A stretch of 64,000 bases of DNA, from positions 22,106 to 86,105 of the forward strand of contig NZ_BDBF01000038.1 of the NCBI RefSeq assembly GCF_001612845.1, read 5' to 3'. Positions within the stretch are counted from its first letter, which is position 1; each line of letters opens with the position of its first letter. Below, piece after piece: positions 17,713-27,390 of the stretch. The notes below the pieces were generated by a model. The model saw nothing but the letters and a program-made list of their open reading frames with translations. It made no database searches and was not told where the DNA came from. The position numbers and the translations under genes are program-made. This DNA comes from Nocardia elegans NBRC 108235 (GTDB taxonomy: Bacteria > Actinomycetota > Actinomycetes > Mycobacteriales > Mycobacteriaceae).

Positions 17713-20016
17713 ATGCACCGCAAACCGCCGACTCGCGATATCGATGAAGCCAAGCTGGCGGTGACCCCGCCGAAAGAACAGGCCGCCGGCGTCACGGCCG
17801 TCGCGGTCGCCCTCGACCGGGCCGTCGAGGAGATGGGCATCGTTCGCACGGCTCGCACCCTCACCCGGGTCAATCAGCGCCACGGCTTCGACTGCCCCGG
17901 CTGCGCATGGCCCGAACCCACCGGCCACCGCCGCCCGGCCGAATTCTGCGAGAACGGGGCCAAGGCCGTCGCCGAGGAGGCGACCCTGCGCACGGTCACG
18001 CCGGAGTTCTTCGCCACTCACTCGATGGACGATCTCGCCGGCAAGACCGGGTACTGGCTGGGGCAGCAGGGACGCCTGACCCATCCGATGGTGTTGCGGC
18101 CCGGCGACACCCACTACTCCCCTATCGCGTGGGAGCAGGCCTATCGGCTGATCGCGGACACCCTGCGCGGCCTGGCGTCCCCGGACGAGGCCGTGTTCTA
18201 CACCTCCGGGCGCACCGCCAACGAGACGGCCTTTCTCTACCAGCTGCTGGTGCGCAGCTTCGGCACGAACAATCTGCCCGACTGTTCGAACATGTGTCAC
18301 GAATCCTCCGGCGCGGCGCTCACCCGGTCGATCGGCATCGGCAAGGGGTCGGTGTCGATCGACGACTTCGCCGCCGCCGATCTGATCATCGTGGCGGGAC
18401 AGAATCCCGGCACCAACCATCCGCGCATGCTGTCGGCGCTGAGCACCGCGAAAGCGCACGGCGCCGCGGTGATCGCGGTGAATCCGCTGCCGGAGACCGG
18501 ACTGATCGGCTTCCGTGATCCGCAGACGGTGAAGGGTTTCACCTCCGGCGTCACCATCGCCGACGATTTCCTGCAGATCCGCCTCGGCGGCGATATGGCC
18601 CTGTTCCAGGGCCTGGCGAAACTGCTGTTCGACGCGGAGGATCGCGCACCCGGCACGGTGGTGGACCGGGTCTTCGTCGACGCGCACACCGCCGGATTCG
18701 CCGAATACGAAAAGCATATGCGCGCGGTCGATCTCGACGAGGTCGTCGAGGCGACGGGTCTGACCCGCGAACAGCTCGACCGCACGGCCGGGCTGCTGGC
18801 CCGCTCGAAGTCCACCATCATCTGCTGGGCGATGGGTCTGACACAGCAGCGCCACGGTGTCGCCACCATCGAGGAGGCGACGAATCTGCTGTTGCTGCGC
18901 GGCATGATCGGCAAACCGGGCGCGGGCGTCTGCCCGGTACGCGGGCATTCCAACGTGCAGGGCGACCGGACCATGGGCATCTGGGAGAAGATGCCCGAGA
19001 GCTTCCTCGACGCGTTGGATTCCGAATTCGGTATCGCCGCGCCGCGCGAACACGGCTGGGACACGGTCGATTCCATCCGCGCCATGCGCGACGGGCGCGC
19101 CCGGGTGTTCATCGGCATGGGCGGCAACTTCGTCTCGGCGACGCCGGATACCGAGGTCACCGAGGCGGCTCTGCGCGCGTGCGAGCTGACCGTGCAGATT
19201 TCGACCAAACTCAACCGCAGCCACGTCGTGCACGGCCGGACCGCCCTGATTCTGCCGACCCTCGGCCGCACCGATCTCGATCTGCAGGACGGGACCAGAC
19301 AGCAGGTGTCGGTGGAGGATTCGATGTCGATGGTGCATCTGTCCACCGGCCGGCTGCAGCCGGTGAGCGACGATCTGCGCAGTGAGGTCGCGATCGTCTG
19401 CGAGCTGGCCGCCGAGTTGTTCGGCCCCGATCACCCCGTGCCGTGGGAGCGGTTCCGACGCGACTACGACCACATTCGCGACGCCATCGCCCGGGTGGTG
19501 CCCGGCTGCGCCGATTACAACCGGAAGGTGCGTGGCCGCAACGGTTTCCAGCTGCCACATCCGCCCCGCGACAACCGCGAGTTCCGTACCGCCTCCGGGA
19601 AGGCCAACTTCGCGGTCAACGACCTGCACTGGCCGCGGATCCCGCAGGGGCGGCTGTTGTTGCAGACGCTGCGCAGCCACGACCAGTACAACACCACGAT
19701 CTACGGCCTCGACGACCGCTATCGGGGCATTCACAACGCCCGCCGCGTCGTGCTGGCGCATCCGGACGATATCGCCGAATTCGGTTTCGCCGACGGCGAT
19801 CTCGTGGATCTGATCTCCGAATTCAGCGACGGCGTCGAGCGCCGGGTCACCGGTTTCCGGATCGTCGGCTACGCCACGCCACGCGGCAACGCCGCGGCCT
19901 ATTACCCCGAAACCAACCCTCTGGTCCCGCTCGACCACGTCGCCGAGCGCTCCAACACCCCGGTGTCCAAGGCGGTCGTGATCCGGCTGGAGCCGCACCG
20001 CCACATCACCGCGTGA
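17713..20016 (+). CDS. fdhF: FdhF/YdeP-family molybdopterin oxidoreductase (Rv2900c-like)
   Basis: A 767-residue bis-MGD oxidoreductase of the FdhF/YdeP group. The conserved cysteines are C61, C64 (CPGCAWPEP) and C79 (FCENGAKA). SNMCHESSG around residue 195 is the usual substrate-site region, and a C-terminal molydopterin-binding domain includes LLLQTLRSHDQYNTTIYG. There is no Tat signal. The next gene is fdhD, the sulfur carrier that activates formate-dehydrogenase-type enzymes; the same pairing occurs in M. tuberculosis (Rv2900c/Rv2899c). Despite the name, formate oxidation by this subgroup is not established; acid resistance is reported for E. coli YdeP. The gene begins at ATG 17713 with GGAGG about 11 bases upstream. 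Confidence 0.9.
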   Translation: MHRKPPTRDIDEAKLAVTPPKEQAAGVTAVAVALDRAVEEMGIVRTARTLTRVNQRHGFDCPGCAWPEPTGHRRPAEFCENGAKAVAEEATLRTVTPEFFATHSMDDLAGKTGYWLGQQGRLTHPMVLRPGDTHYSPIAWEQAYRLIADTLRGLASPDEAVFYTSGRTANETAFLYQLLVRSFGTNNLPDCSNMCHESSGAALTRSIGIGKGSVSIDDFAAADLIIVAGQNPGTNHPRMLSALSTAKAHGAAVIAVNPLPETGLIGFRDPQTVKGFTSGVTIADDFLQIRLGGDMALFQGLAKLLFDAEDRAPGTVVDRVFVDAHTAGFAEYEKHMRAVDLDEVVEATGLTREQLDRTAGLLARSKSTIICWAMGLTQQRHGVATIEEATNLLLLRGMIGKPGAGVCPVRGHSNVQGDRTMGIWEKMPESFLDALDSEFGIAAPREHGWDTVDSIRAMRDGRARVFIGMGGNFVSATPDTEVTEAALRACELTVQISTKLNRSHVVHGRTALILPTLGRTDLDLQDGTRQQVSVEDSMSMVHLSTGRLQPVSDDLRSEVAIVCELAAELFGPDHPVPWERFRRDYDHIRDAIARVVPGCADYNRKVRGRNGFQLPHPPRDNREFRTASGKANFAVNDLHWPRIPQGRLLLQTLRSHDQYNTTIYGLDDRYRGIHNARRVVLAHPDDIAEFGFADGDLVDLISEFSDGVERRVTGFRIVGYATPRGNAAAYYPETNPLVPLDHVAERSNTPVSKAVVIRLEPHRHITA

Positions 20017-20053
20017 CCGCACGGCGGCACCGACCAGAACTGCGAGGCAGCTT

Positions 20054-20890
20054 GTGAGCAGAGTAACCGCGCGCAGACCCACCCGGCGCATCACACCCGC
20101 GGGCATCGTCTCCCGGCCCGATACGCTGGCCGTGGAGGAGCCGCTGGAACTGCGCGTCGACGGGACGGCGCTGACCGTCACCATGCGCACCCCCGGCCAC
20201 GACATCGACCTGCTGCACGGATTCCTGTTCAGCGAGAACATCATCGAGTCGGCCGACGACATCGTATCGGCGAGGTACTGCGCGGGCACCGACGACAACG
20301 GCCGCAACACATACAACGTGCTCGATATCCAATTGCGCCGTGCGGTTACCGTCCAGCCCCGCGGATTCGTGACCAACAGTTCCTGCGGGTTGTGCGGCAC
20401 CACCGCGCTCGATCAGGTGCGCACGCGCAGCCGCTTCCGGCCGCCGGCCGACGCGCCGCGCGTCGATCCGAGGCTGCTGGCCACCCTGCCCGGTGAGTTA
20501 CGTTCGCGTCAGGCGGTTTTCGATGCGACCGGCGGACTGCACGCGGCCGGGCTGTTCACCCCCGACGGCACCGCACTGGTCGTGCGCGAGGACATCGGCC
20601 GGCACAACGCGGTGGACAAGGTGGTCGGCTGGGCGCTGCGCGAAGGGCGCGTACCGGCTCACGACACACTGCTGATCGTCAGCGGCCGGGCCTCGTTCGA
20701 GCTCGTCCAGAAGGCCGTCATAGCGGGCATTCCGGTCCTCGGCGCGGTCTCGGCGCCCAGTTCGCTGGCCGTCGACCTGGCCGCCGACAACGGGCTCACC
20801 CTGGCCGGCTTCCTGCGCGGCGACACGATGAACATCTACAGCGGGGCCGACCGGCTCGAGACCACGCCCGCGGCGGCCACCGGCACCTGA
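20054..20890 (+). CDS. fdhD: formate dehydrogenase accessory sulfurtransferase FdhD
   Basis: FdhD moves sulfur from a cysteine desulfurase onto the bis-MGD cofactor of formate-dehydrogenase-type enzymes. The 278-residue protein has the catalytic CGLCG at residues 111-115 and the conserved DIGRHNAVDK and SGRASFELVQKA segments. The GTG start at 20054 has GAGG upstream. It follows the fdhF-like gene by 37 bp on the same strand, so that enzyme is the likely client. Confidence 0.95.
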   Translation: MSRVTARRPTRRITPAGIVSRPDTLAVEEPLELRVDGTALTVTMRTPGHDIDLLHGFLFSENIIESADDIVSARYCAGTDDNGRNTYNVLDIQLRRAVTVQPRGFVTNSSCGLCGTTALDQVRTRSRFRPPADAPRVDPRLLATLPGELRSRQAVFDATGGLHAAGLFTPDGTALVVREDIGRHNAVDKVVGWALREGRVPAHDTLLIVSGRASFELVQKAVIAGIPVLGAVSAPSSLAVDLAADNGLTLAGFLRGDTMNIYSGADRLETTPAAATGT

Positions 20891-20937
20891 GCCGCGAACC
20901 GGCGACCGGATCGACGCAACCCTGCTACCCTGCCAAC

Positions 20938-20951
20938 TAGAACACGTTTCA
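20938..20951. promoter_or_regulatory. KstR-type operator
   Basis: TAGAACACGTTTCA fits TnnAACnnGTTnnA, the published motif of the cholesterol-catabolism repressor KstR, at every fixed position. It lies 17 bp before the ATG of the ketosteroid-isomerase-like gene, where bound repressor would block transcription. The regulator gene is not in this window. Confidence 0.7.
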
Positions 20952-20968
20952 ATTTCCTGGGAGTTCAC

Positions 20969-21343
20969 ATGGCAGCGCAGCAGATCCGCGAAACGGCCGA
21001 ACGCTACGTGCAGTTGGTGGCCACCGGACCGACCTCGGAGATCCTGTCGCTCTACGCGCCCGACGCCGTCGTCGAGGATCCGATCGGCAGCGACCCGCGC
21101 CACGGTCACGAGGCCATCGGCCAGCTCTATCAGGCGCTGGAGTCGATGGAGCGCAAGACCGAGCTGCACGCCGCCCGTATCGTGGGCAATCACGCCGCCG
21201 TCTCGTTCACCCTCGTCGGCGAGGCCGGCGGCCACCGGATGACGCTCTCGGCGATCGACGCCATGGAATTCGACGAGCAGGGCCGGATCACGAGCATGCG
21301 GGCCTACTGGGGCCCCGACGACCTGATCAGCGAACAGATCTGA
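20969..21343 (+). CDS. ketosteroid isomerase-like (SnoaL/NTF2-fold) protein
   Basis: A 124-residue cone-fold protein that resembles bacterial 3-oxo-delta5-steroid isomerase along its length. Residues matching the Comamonas catalytic set are all present: Tyr13 (Tyr14), Asp37 in VEDPIGS (Asp38) and Asp97 in AIDAMEF (Asp99). Many NTF2-fold proteins lack this triad, so steroid isomerisation (moving the C5-C6 double bond into conjugation) is a fair prediction. GGGAG precedes the ATG. A consensus KstR box just upstream supports a role in sterol breakdown. It is monocistronic here. Confidence 0.8.
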   Translation: MAAQQIRETAERYVQLVATGPTSEILSLYAPDAVVEDPIGSDPRHGHEAIGQLYQALESMERKTELHAARIVGNHAAVSFTLVGEAGGHRMTLSAIDAMEFDEQGRITSMRAYWGPDDLISEQI

Positions 21344-21445
21344 GGCCCGCGACCACATCGCTGCCGCGGGAGGCGTTCCACCTCTTGTCCATCCGTTTTG
21401 CCCGGCTTACCGTAAGGCGACAACCGGCGGACGGGAGGGCGCGCG

Positions 21446-21979
21446 ATGCGGATTTCGGTACACGGCACGGGTGAGGGGGTCCGGGTGCGCATGCGCCTGG
21501 ACGTCAACCGCCGCCGCTGGTTGATCACCAGAATCTCGTTGTGGCTGTTGGCGATCAACGGCGTCGTGGTCGGACTCTGGGCGCTACTGCTGCCGGAACC
21601 GTGGTTTCGCAGTTTCCCCGGCTTCGGGCTGAACTGGGTGGGCACGGACGGCCCCTACAACCACCACCTGGCCACCGACGTCGGGGCATTCTTCCTCGGC
21701 TTCGGCGCGGTCAGCCTGGCGGCGCTGTACTACCGCGACAGTGTGGTGGCCCGAGTCGCCGGGATCGGCTGGCTGGTCTTCGGAATCCCCCACCTCATCT
21801 ACCACGCCGCGCACAAGCCGGAACAGATGAGCGGCGGCAACTACGCCCTCAGCCTGATCGCCGCCGTGCTGCTGCCGGCACTCGCCGCCGCCGTCGTCGT
21901 GGCCGCACCCCGGGAGCGCGTGCAACTGCGCGATCCGGCGCCGATGAATATCCGGTTCCCGCGCCGTCGTAGTAGGTGA
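21446..21979 (+). CDS. four-TM membrane protein of unknown function
   Basis: A 177-residue protein with a basic N-terminus and four hydrophobic segments, about residues 30-48, 78-95, 103-118 and 133-155. Charged loops lie between them, including a conserved-looking HHLATDVGAFFLGFGA stretch. GGGAGG seven bases before the ATG supports the start at 21446. This layout is common in small actinobacterial membrane proteins, but I cannot assign a function. Confidence 0.7.
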   Translation: MRISVHGTGEGVRVRMRLDVNRRRWLITRISLWLLAINGVVVGLWALLLPEPWFRSFPGFGLNWVGTDGPYNHHLATDVGAFFLGFGAVSLAALYYRDSVVARVAGIGWLVFGIPHLIYHAAHKPEQMSGGNYALSLIAAVLLPALAAAVVVAAPRERVQLRDPAPMNIRFPRRRSR

Positions 21980-22180
21980 AGCTACCGCCCAGCCGTCGGG
22001 AAAGGCCCTCCGAACAGCAGTAACGGGGCGGCTCCCGCCGACGATGAGCAAGCATCGGAGAAAAGGTTCAACGGCGAACCACGGAAGGTCAACGGCGATC
22101 TTCGGCAACGGGCGCGACGGGGCAACCGGTCGTCACCGCCTCCGACCAGCTCCACTCGCTACCGCCACAACTCGATACTT

Positions 22181-22639
22181 CTACTGCGAATCCGCGCCGG
22201 CATCGACGATGTCGGCGCGCGGAACCACCGCAAGCGCCATCAGGGCGTTGAGGAATCCAGCCCGGTCCGCCGCATCCAGGCGGTCGAGCAGCGCTTCTTC
22301 CTTGGCCTGGATATCGGCCTGTGCCGCCTGCACCAGGGCCCGCCCCGCCTCGGTCACGGCCAGCAGGCGGGCTCGCCGGTCGGCCGGATCCGGATACCGC
22401 TCGATCAGCCCGCGCTCCTGCAGATCGTCGAGGACGGCGATGATGCGGGTCTTGTCGGCGCCGATCTCCTCCGCGAGCACGCCCTGCCCTCGCGCCGGCC
22501 CCCGGCCCAGCGCCAGCAGCACCGAATACGCCCACATCGTCAGCCCGTGCGATTCGAGTACCGGCCGCTCGGCCGCCATCAGGGCACGTCCGAGCGGCAC
22601 GATCATCGCCGCCAGATCGGGTCGCTGCGCATCCGCCAT
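22181..22639 (-). CDS. MarR-family transcriptional regulator
   Basis: A 152-residue MarR protein: LTMWAYSVLLALGRG helix, GADKTRIIAVLDDLQERGLI recognition helix, wing DPADRRARLLAVTEAG and a C-terminal dimerisation helix. The ATG at 22639 is chosen by family N-terminus; the frame stays open upstream. It lies 109 bp downstream of the maleylpyruvate-isomerase-like gene on the same strand and may share its promoter. Confidence 0.85.
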   Translation of the reverse strand: MADAQRPDLAAMIVPLGRALMAAERPVLESHGLTMWAYSVLLALGRGPARGQGVLAEEIGADKTRIIAVLDDLQERGLIERYPDPADRRARLLAVTEAGRALVQAAQADIQAKEEALLDRLDAADRAGFLNALMALAVVPRADIVDAGADSQ

Positions 22640-22748
22640 GCCGAACAAGATACGTGCTCGCCGGTCCGCTTCCGCCGGGGTCCGGCCGACTTCACCGGCG
22701 CCGCCGGGAGCTCGGGCGCCGGGATGCGCAATTCCATTGGGCGAACGC

Positions 22749-23348
22749 CTATTTCGCCCCTGCCGGCCACGACGGCGATCGGCCCAGCAGGCTGAGGATC
22801 CGAGCGAGCGGATCGGAGGGGTCGGTATTCGGCACCGCGGGCGCGAACGCCGAACCCGGCTGCAAGCGAAAGTCTCCGTCGGGCACCGCCTCGGCGATCC
22901 GCAGCGCGGGCTCCGCCAGTTCCGGATCCAGCTCGTAGGGCAGACCGATCGTCCGGGCCACATCCCACCCGTGCACGACGTAGTCGATGAGATGGAAGCC
23001 GATGGCCTGACCGCCCGCAGCGGTGAACCCGGGGCCGAATTCGGGAAGCGCGAAATCCCTTACCAGCACACCGGTTTCGGAGAAGGCCGCCGTCACATCG
23101 GCAGCGACCTCGCGATACACCGCCACCGGATCCGCCGGCGGATCCAGCTGCCAGACGGCCGGATCGCCACCGTGGCCACGCGCGGCGGCCGCGAAGCCGC
23201 GGTGCTGCGCGGCCATATGGGTGAGCAGTTGGGTCAGATCCCATTCGCCACAGGGTGTGGGCCGGTGCAGATCGGCACGGGCCACCTTCGACACGATCGT
23301 CACGCTGTAGTCGACCGCCTTGCGATCGAGTTCGGAAATACTAGTCAT
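22749..23348 (-). CDS. TIGR03086-type DinB / maleylpyruvate-isomerase-fold protein
   Basis: A 199-residue DinB-like four-helix protein. CGEWDLTQLLTHM near residue 33 and HLIDYVVHGWDVARTIG near residue 120 carry the His residues that bind a divalent metal in this superfamily. Members use mycothiol or act in thiol transfer, but this one's substrate is unknown. An AT-rich promoter region lies immediately upstream (23349-23400). A MarR gene follows on the same strand. Confidence 0.82.
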   Translation of the reverse strand: MTSISELDRKAVDYSVTIVSKVARADLHRPTPCGEWDLTQLLTHMAAQHRGFAAAARGHGGDPAVWQLDPPADPVAVYREVAADVTAAFSETGVLVRDFALPEFGPGFTAAGGQAIGFHLIDYVVHGWDVARTIGLPYELDPELAEPALRIAEAVPDGDFRLQPGSAFAPAVPNTDPSDPLARILSLLGRSPSWPAGAK

Positions 23349-23510
23349 GGACTTATCGTATGCTGATGCTGATCATATGTCTACGCTTATTACTTTCTGG
23401 CTCACCGCGACTACGCTCAGGATGGATGAGACCGGCATCACATTTCCGCCCCGTCACATCGAGGGACGGCGTCTCGTCCAAGGGGTGAACCGTCTTCCGA
23501 AGGGAGAATC

Positions 23511-24086
23511 ATGAGTGCCACCCGCATCCCCCCGGTGCCGCCGCAGCAGGCGGGCCCACTGACCCGGTTTATGTACCGCGTCAGCAAGCGCAGGTTCGGC
23601 GAGGTGCCCGAGCCGATGGCCGTGCTCGCCAATCATCCGAAAATGCTCACGGCGTACGCGGCCCACGAGTCTTTGGTCGGCCGCGCCACCTCCGTCGTTC
23701 CCGACGATGTTCTCGAGATCGCGGTCTACCGGGTGGCCTGGACGATCGGCTGTTCCTGGTGCGTCGATTTCGGCACGATGCTCATGCGGCTGAGCCACCT
23801 CGATATCGACAAGCTGAAGCAGATCGCGGACTACCAGACCTCGGCGGCCTACAGCGCGGACGAGCGCGCCGCGATCGCCTACGCCGACGCGATGACCGCC
23901 ACTCCCACCACGGTCACCGATGAGCAGATCGAGGACCTGCGGGCCCGCTTCGGCGACGCGGGCGTGGTGGAGTTGAGTTATCAGATCGCGCTGGAGAATT
24001 CCCGCGCCCGAACGTATTCGGCGCTCGGCATCACCGCGCAGGGCTTCAGCACCGATTCCTGTCGAGTGCCCTGGGCACAGGACTGA
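23511..24086 (+). CDS. carboxymuconolactone decarboxylase / AhpD-like protein
   Basis: A 191-residue all-helical protein with the AhpD-type CxxC active site CSWC (Cys81 and Cys84) in GCSWCVDFG, followed by the conserved acidic and His-poor helix typical of the family. Such proteins act as peroxidase partners or decarboxylases; the CxxC favours a thiol-redox role. GGGAG precedes the ATG by seven bases. It is convergent with clpX across a shared terminator. Confidence 0.85.
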   Translation: MSATRIPPVPPQQAGPLTRFMYRVSKRRFGEVPEPMAVLANHPKMLTAYAAHESLVGRATSVVPDDVLEIAVYRVAWTIGCSWCVDFGTMLMRLSHLDIDKLKQIADYQTSAAYSADERAAIAYADAMTATPTTVTDEQIEDLRARFGDAGVVELSYQIALENSRARTYSALGITAQGFSTDSCRVPWAQD

Positions 24087-24117
24087 GCGAGAAGCGATTC
24101 CGGATCGCGGGCACGAA

Positions 24118-24151
24118 AAAGGGGCGGGAGGTTCAGACCTCCCGCCCCTTT
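24118..24151. terminator. bidirectional terminator between the AhpD-like gene and clpX
   Basis: A perfect 15-bp stem (24118-24132 with 24137-24151) closes a 4-nt TCAG loop. On the minus strand the stem runs straight into TTTTTCGTGC; on the plus strand it ends with CCCTTTCGC. It lies between two convergent genes and should stop both transcripts. Confidence 0.85.
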
Positions 24152-24177
24152 CGCAGCTTTCGGAAATGCTCTGGCGA

Positions 24178-25458
<1,281 letters not shown>

Positions 25459-25829
25459 CTCGTGGGTCCCTACTTCCTTGTCCGCGTGCAACCGTCTGTC
25501 CCGGATGCCGACAAGCCGCCTTCGAACAACGCTACCCGCCGTGCATCCGATCAGTGTCGCGCGTCGATCGGATTCTCGCACTTCGGCGTATGTCGTCCGG
25601 GTCGGTCGTTCGTGCCGACACCCCATGAGCCAAGGTCCCTAGACCGACCGTACCCGGTCGACGCGACGGAGGTCGACAACTCGAGGATGTTTCTCGCGGA
25701 GAGAGTGTCGGAAAGCTCACCCGACACGCTCGCCACGACCCATCCCGGCTGCCGATCCGGGCGGTGCCGACCTCGCTCCGCCGCCCGGACCAGCGTCCGC
25801 GGAGCCCGCACGCGAGCTCCGCGGCGGGA
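25459..25829. other. clpP2-clpX intergenic region with hairpins
   Basis: I see no gene in this 371-bp gap. Just after the clpP2 stop there is a perfect 9-bp stem (25797-25805 with 25816-25824). A second 7-bp stem follows (25705-25711 with 25721-25727). Neither has a T tract, so they are weak terminator or attenuator candidates. The clpX promoter must lie near 25460-25600; TAGCGT on the minus strand is a possible -10 box. Confidence 0.5.
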
Positions 25830-26498
25830 TCACTTCTTCTGGGCGCTCAGCTTGCGGTAGTCGAACACCGTGTCGATGATCCCGTAGTCCTTGGCCTCGT
25901 CGGCGGTCAGGATCTTGTCGCGATCGGTGTCCTTGCGGATGGTGTCGGCATCCTTGCCGGTGTGCCGGGCCAGCGTGGTCTCCATCAACCGGCGCATGCG
26001 CTCGATCTCGGCGGCCTGGATCTCCAGATCGGAGACCTGGCCCTGGATGCCACCCTCCAGCGACGGCTGGTGGATCAGCACGCGCGCGTTGGGCAGGCAA
26101 GCCCGCTTACCCGGAGTACCGGCCGCCAGCAGCACCGCCGCCGCCGAGGCCGCCTGGCCCAGGCACACCGTCGCGACATCGGCACGCACGTACTGCATGG
26201 TGTCGTAGATGGCCATCAGCGAGGTGAAGGAACCACCGGGCGAGTTGATGTACATCGTGATGTCGCGGTCGGGATCCAGCGACTCCAGCACCAGCAGTTG
26301 CGCCATGACGTCGTTGGCCGAGGCGTCGTCCACCTGCACGCCGAGGAAGATGATGCGCTCCTCGAACAGCTTGTTGTAGGGGTTGGACTCCTTGACGCCG
26401 AAGCTCGAGTGCTCGATGAACGACGGCAGAATGTACCGGGCCTGCGGGCTCGCCGGTGCGATACCGGACAGACCGGCACGCGGATCGATCAGGGTCAT
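25830..26498 (-). CDS. clpP2: ATP-dependent Clp protease proteolytic subunit ClpP2
   Basis: A 222-residue ClpP with the complete catalytic triad Ser118 (QAASAAA), His143 (LIHQP) and Asp194 (DTDRDK), at the same 25- and 51-residue spacing as mycobacterial ClpP2. The handle region and YINSPGG are intact. GGAGAAGAAG ahead of the ATG at 26498 sets the start. The gene follows clpP1 by 40 bp and surely shares its transcript. In mycobacteria ClpP1 and ClpP2 form a mixed two-ring protease, and the same is expected here. Confidence 0.97.
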   Translation of the reverse strand: MTLIDPRAGLSGIAPASPQARYILPSFIEHSSFGVKESNPYNKLFEERIIFLGVQVDDASANDVMAQLLVLESLDPDRDITMYINSPGGSFTSLMAIYDTMQYVRADVATVCLGQAASAAAVLLAAGTPGKRACLPNARVLIHQPSLEGGIQGQVSDLEIQAAEIERMRRLMETTLARHTGKDADTIRKDTDRDKILTADEAKDYGIIDTVFDYRKLSAQKK

Positions 26499-26538
26499 CT
26501 TCTTCTCCAAAGTCGATGGGGGATGAGCGGTTTCGCGC

Positions 26539-27126
26539 TCAGTTACCGGCGCCGTTCGCCTGGCGGGCATTGGTGATCACGTGGTCGATGAAGCCGTACT
26601 CCAGGGCCTGGGCCGCGGTGAACCAGCGGTCGCGGTCGGCGTCGGCGGTGACCTGCTCCACGGACTGGCCGGTGTGCAGCGCCTGCAGCTCGTTCAGCTC
26701 CCGCTTGGTGTGGGCGAGCTGTTCGGCGTAGATCGAGATGTCGGCCGCGCTGCCGCCGATGCCGGCGGAGGGCTGGTGCATCATGATCCGGGTGTGCGGC
26801 AGCGCGTAACGCTTGCCCTTGGTGCCCGCGGTGAGCAGGAACTGACCCATCGAGGCCGCCAGGCCGAACGAGATGGTCGCGATATCGCATTCGGCGAACT
26901 GCATGGTGTCGTAGATGGCCATACCCGCGGTGACCGACCCACCGGGCGAGTTGATGTAGAGCGAGATGTCGCGGTTCGGGTCCTCGGCCGTGAGCAGCAG
27001 GATCTGCGCGCACAGCTTGTTGGCGATGTCGTCGTCGACCTGGGTGCCCAGGAAGATGATGCGGTCGCGGAGCAAACGCTCGTACACCGAATCACTGAGA
27101 TTGAGCCCAGCAGTCGCGGATGTCAT
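26539..27126 (-). CDS. clpP1: ATP-dependent Clp protease proteolytic subunit ClpP1
   Basis: A 195-residue ClpP with triad Ser92, His117 and Asp166. The segment after the catalytic His reads SAGIGGSAADISIYAEQL, the same GIGGSA seen in the first ClpP of the second pair at 54 kb. The ATG at 27126 matches the family start; an upstream GTG would add about 16 residues. It is the first gene of the clpP1-clpP2 operon, with its promoter in the gap that also holds a diverged 58-bp repeat copy. Confidence 0.97.
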   Translation of the reverse strand: MTSATAGLNLSDSVYERLLRDRIIFLGTQVDDDIANKLCAQILLLTAEDPNRDISLYINSPGGSVTAGMAIYDTMQFAECDIATISFGLAASMGQFLLTAGTKGKRYALPHTRIMMHQPSAGIGGSAADISIYAEQLAHTKRELNELQALHTGQSVEQVTADADRDRWFTAAQALEYGFIDHVITNARQANGAGN

Positions 27127-27231
27127 GACCGGCCCCGACTTCAAAGGTGCCACAGCCTGATTGATTGTCACGGATACCTGCCCTCTCTCGCCGGCACGAT
27201 GCCTGCCGGCACAGCCTCTGTCCAATATGCG

Positions 27232-27286
27232 GTCTTCCGGGGCCCTTCGTGGTTACGCAAGCTACCGCCTCCGTCCCCGACGCTCG
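27232..27286. repeat. diverged copy of the 58-bp intergenic repeat
   Basis: This segment aligns with the 562-619 unit in the same orientation: TTCCG, GGGCC, CGTGGT, ACGC, AGCT and CCGCCTCCG are shared in order with small gaps. By eye about four-fifths of positions match. It lies 106 bp upstream of clpP1. Confidence 0.6.
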
Positions 27287-27324
27287 ACCGCGGCCTGATT
27301 CGGTTGACACAAACACTAACGAAA

Positions 27325-27356
27325 CAAGGCGGCACCGAACTCCCGGTACCGCCTTG
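27325..27356 (-). terminator. terminator downstream of tig
   Basis: Arms 27325-27337 and 27344-27356 pair at 12 of 13 positions around a 6-nt loop. On the minus strand the stem is followed by TTTCGTTAGTGTTTG. It lies 35 bp past the tig stop and separates tig from the clpP1 promoter. Confidence 0.85.
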
Positions 27357-27390
27357 CTTCGCTTACAGCTGACTCATATGTCGCCGATGG

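Noticed and set aside
21958..22030. A further copy of the 58-bp repeat
   Set aside because: GGTGA-AGCTACCGCC resembles part of the unit, but the flanks do not align; too weak to claim by eye.
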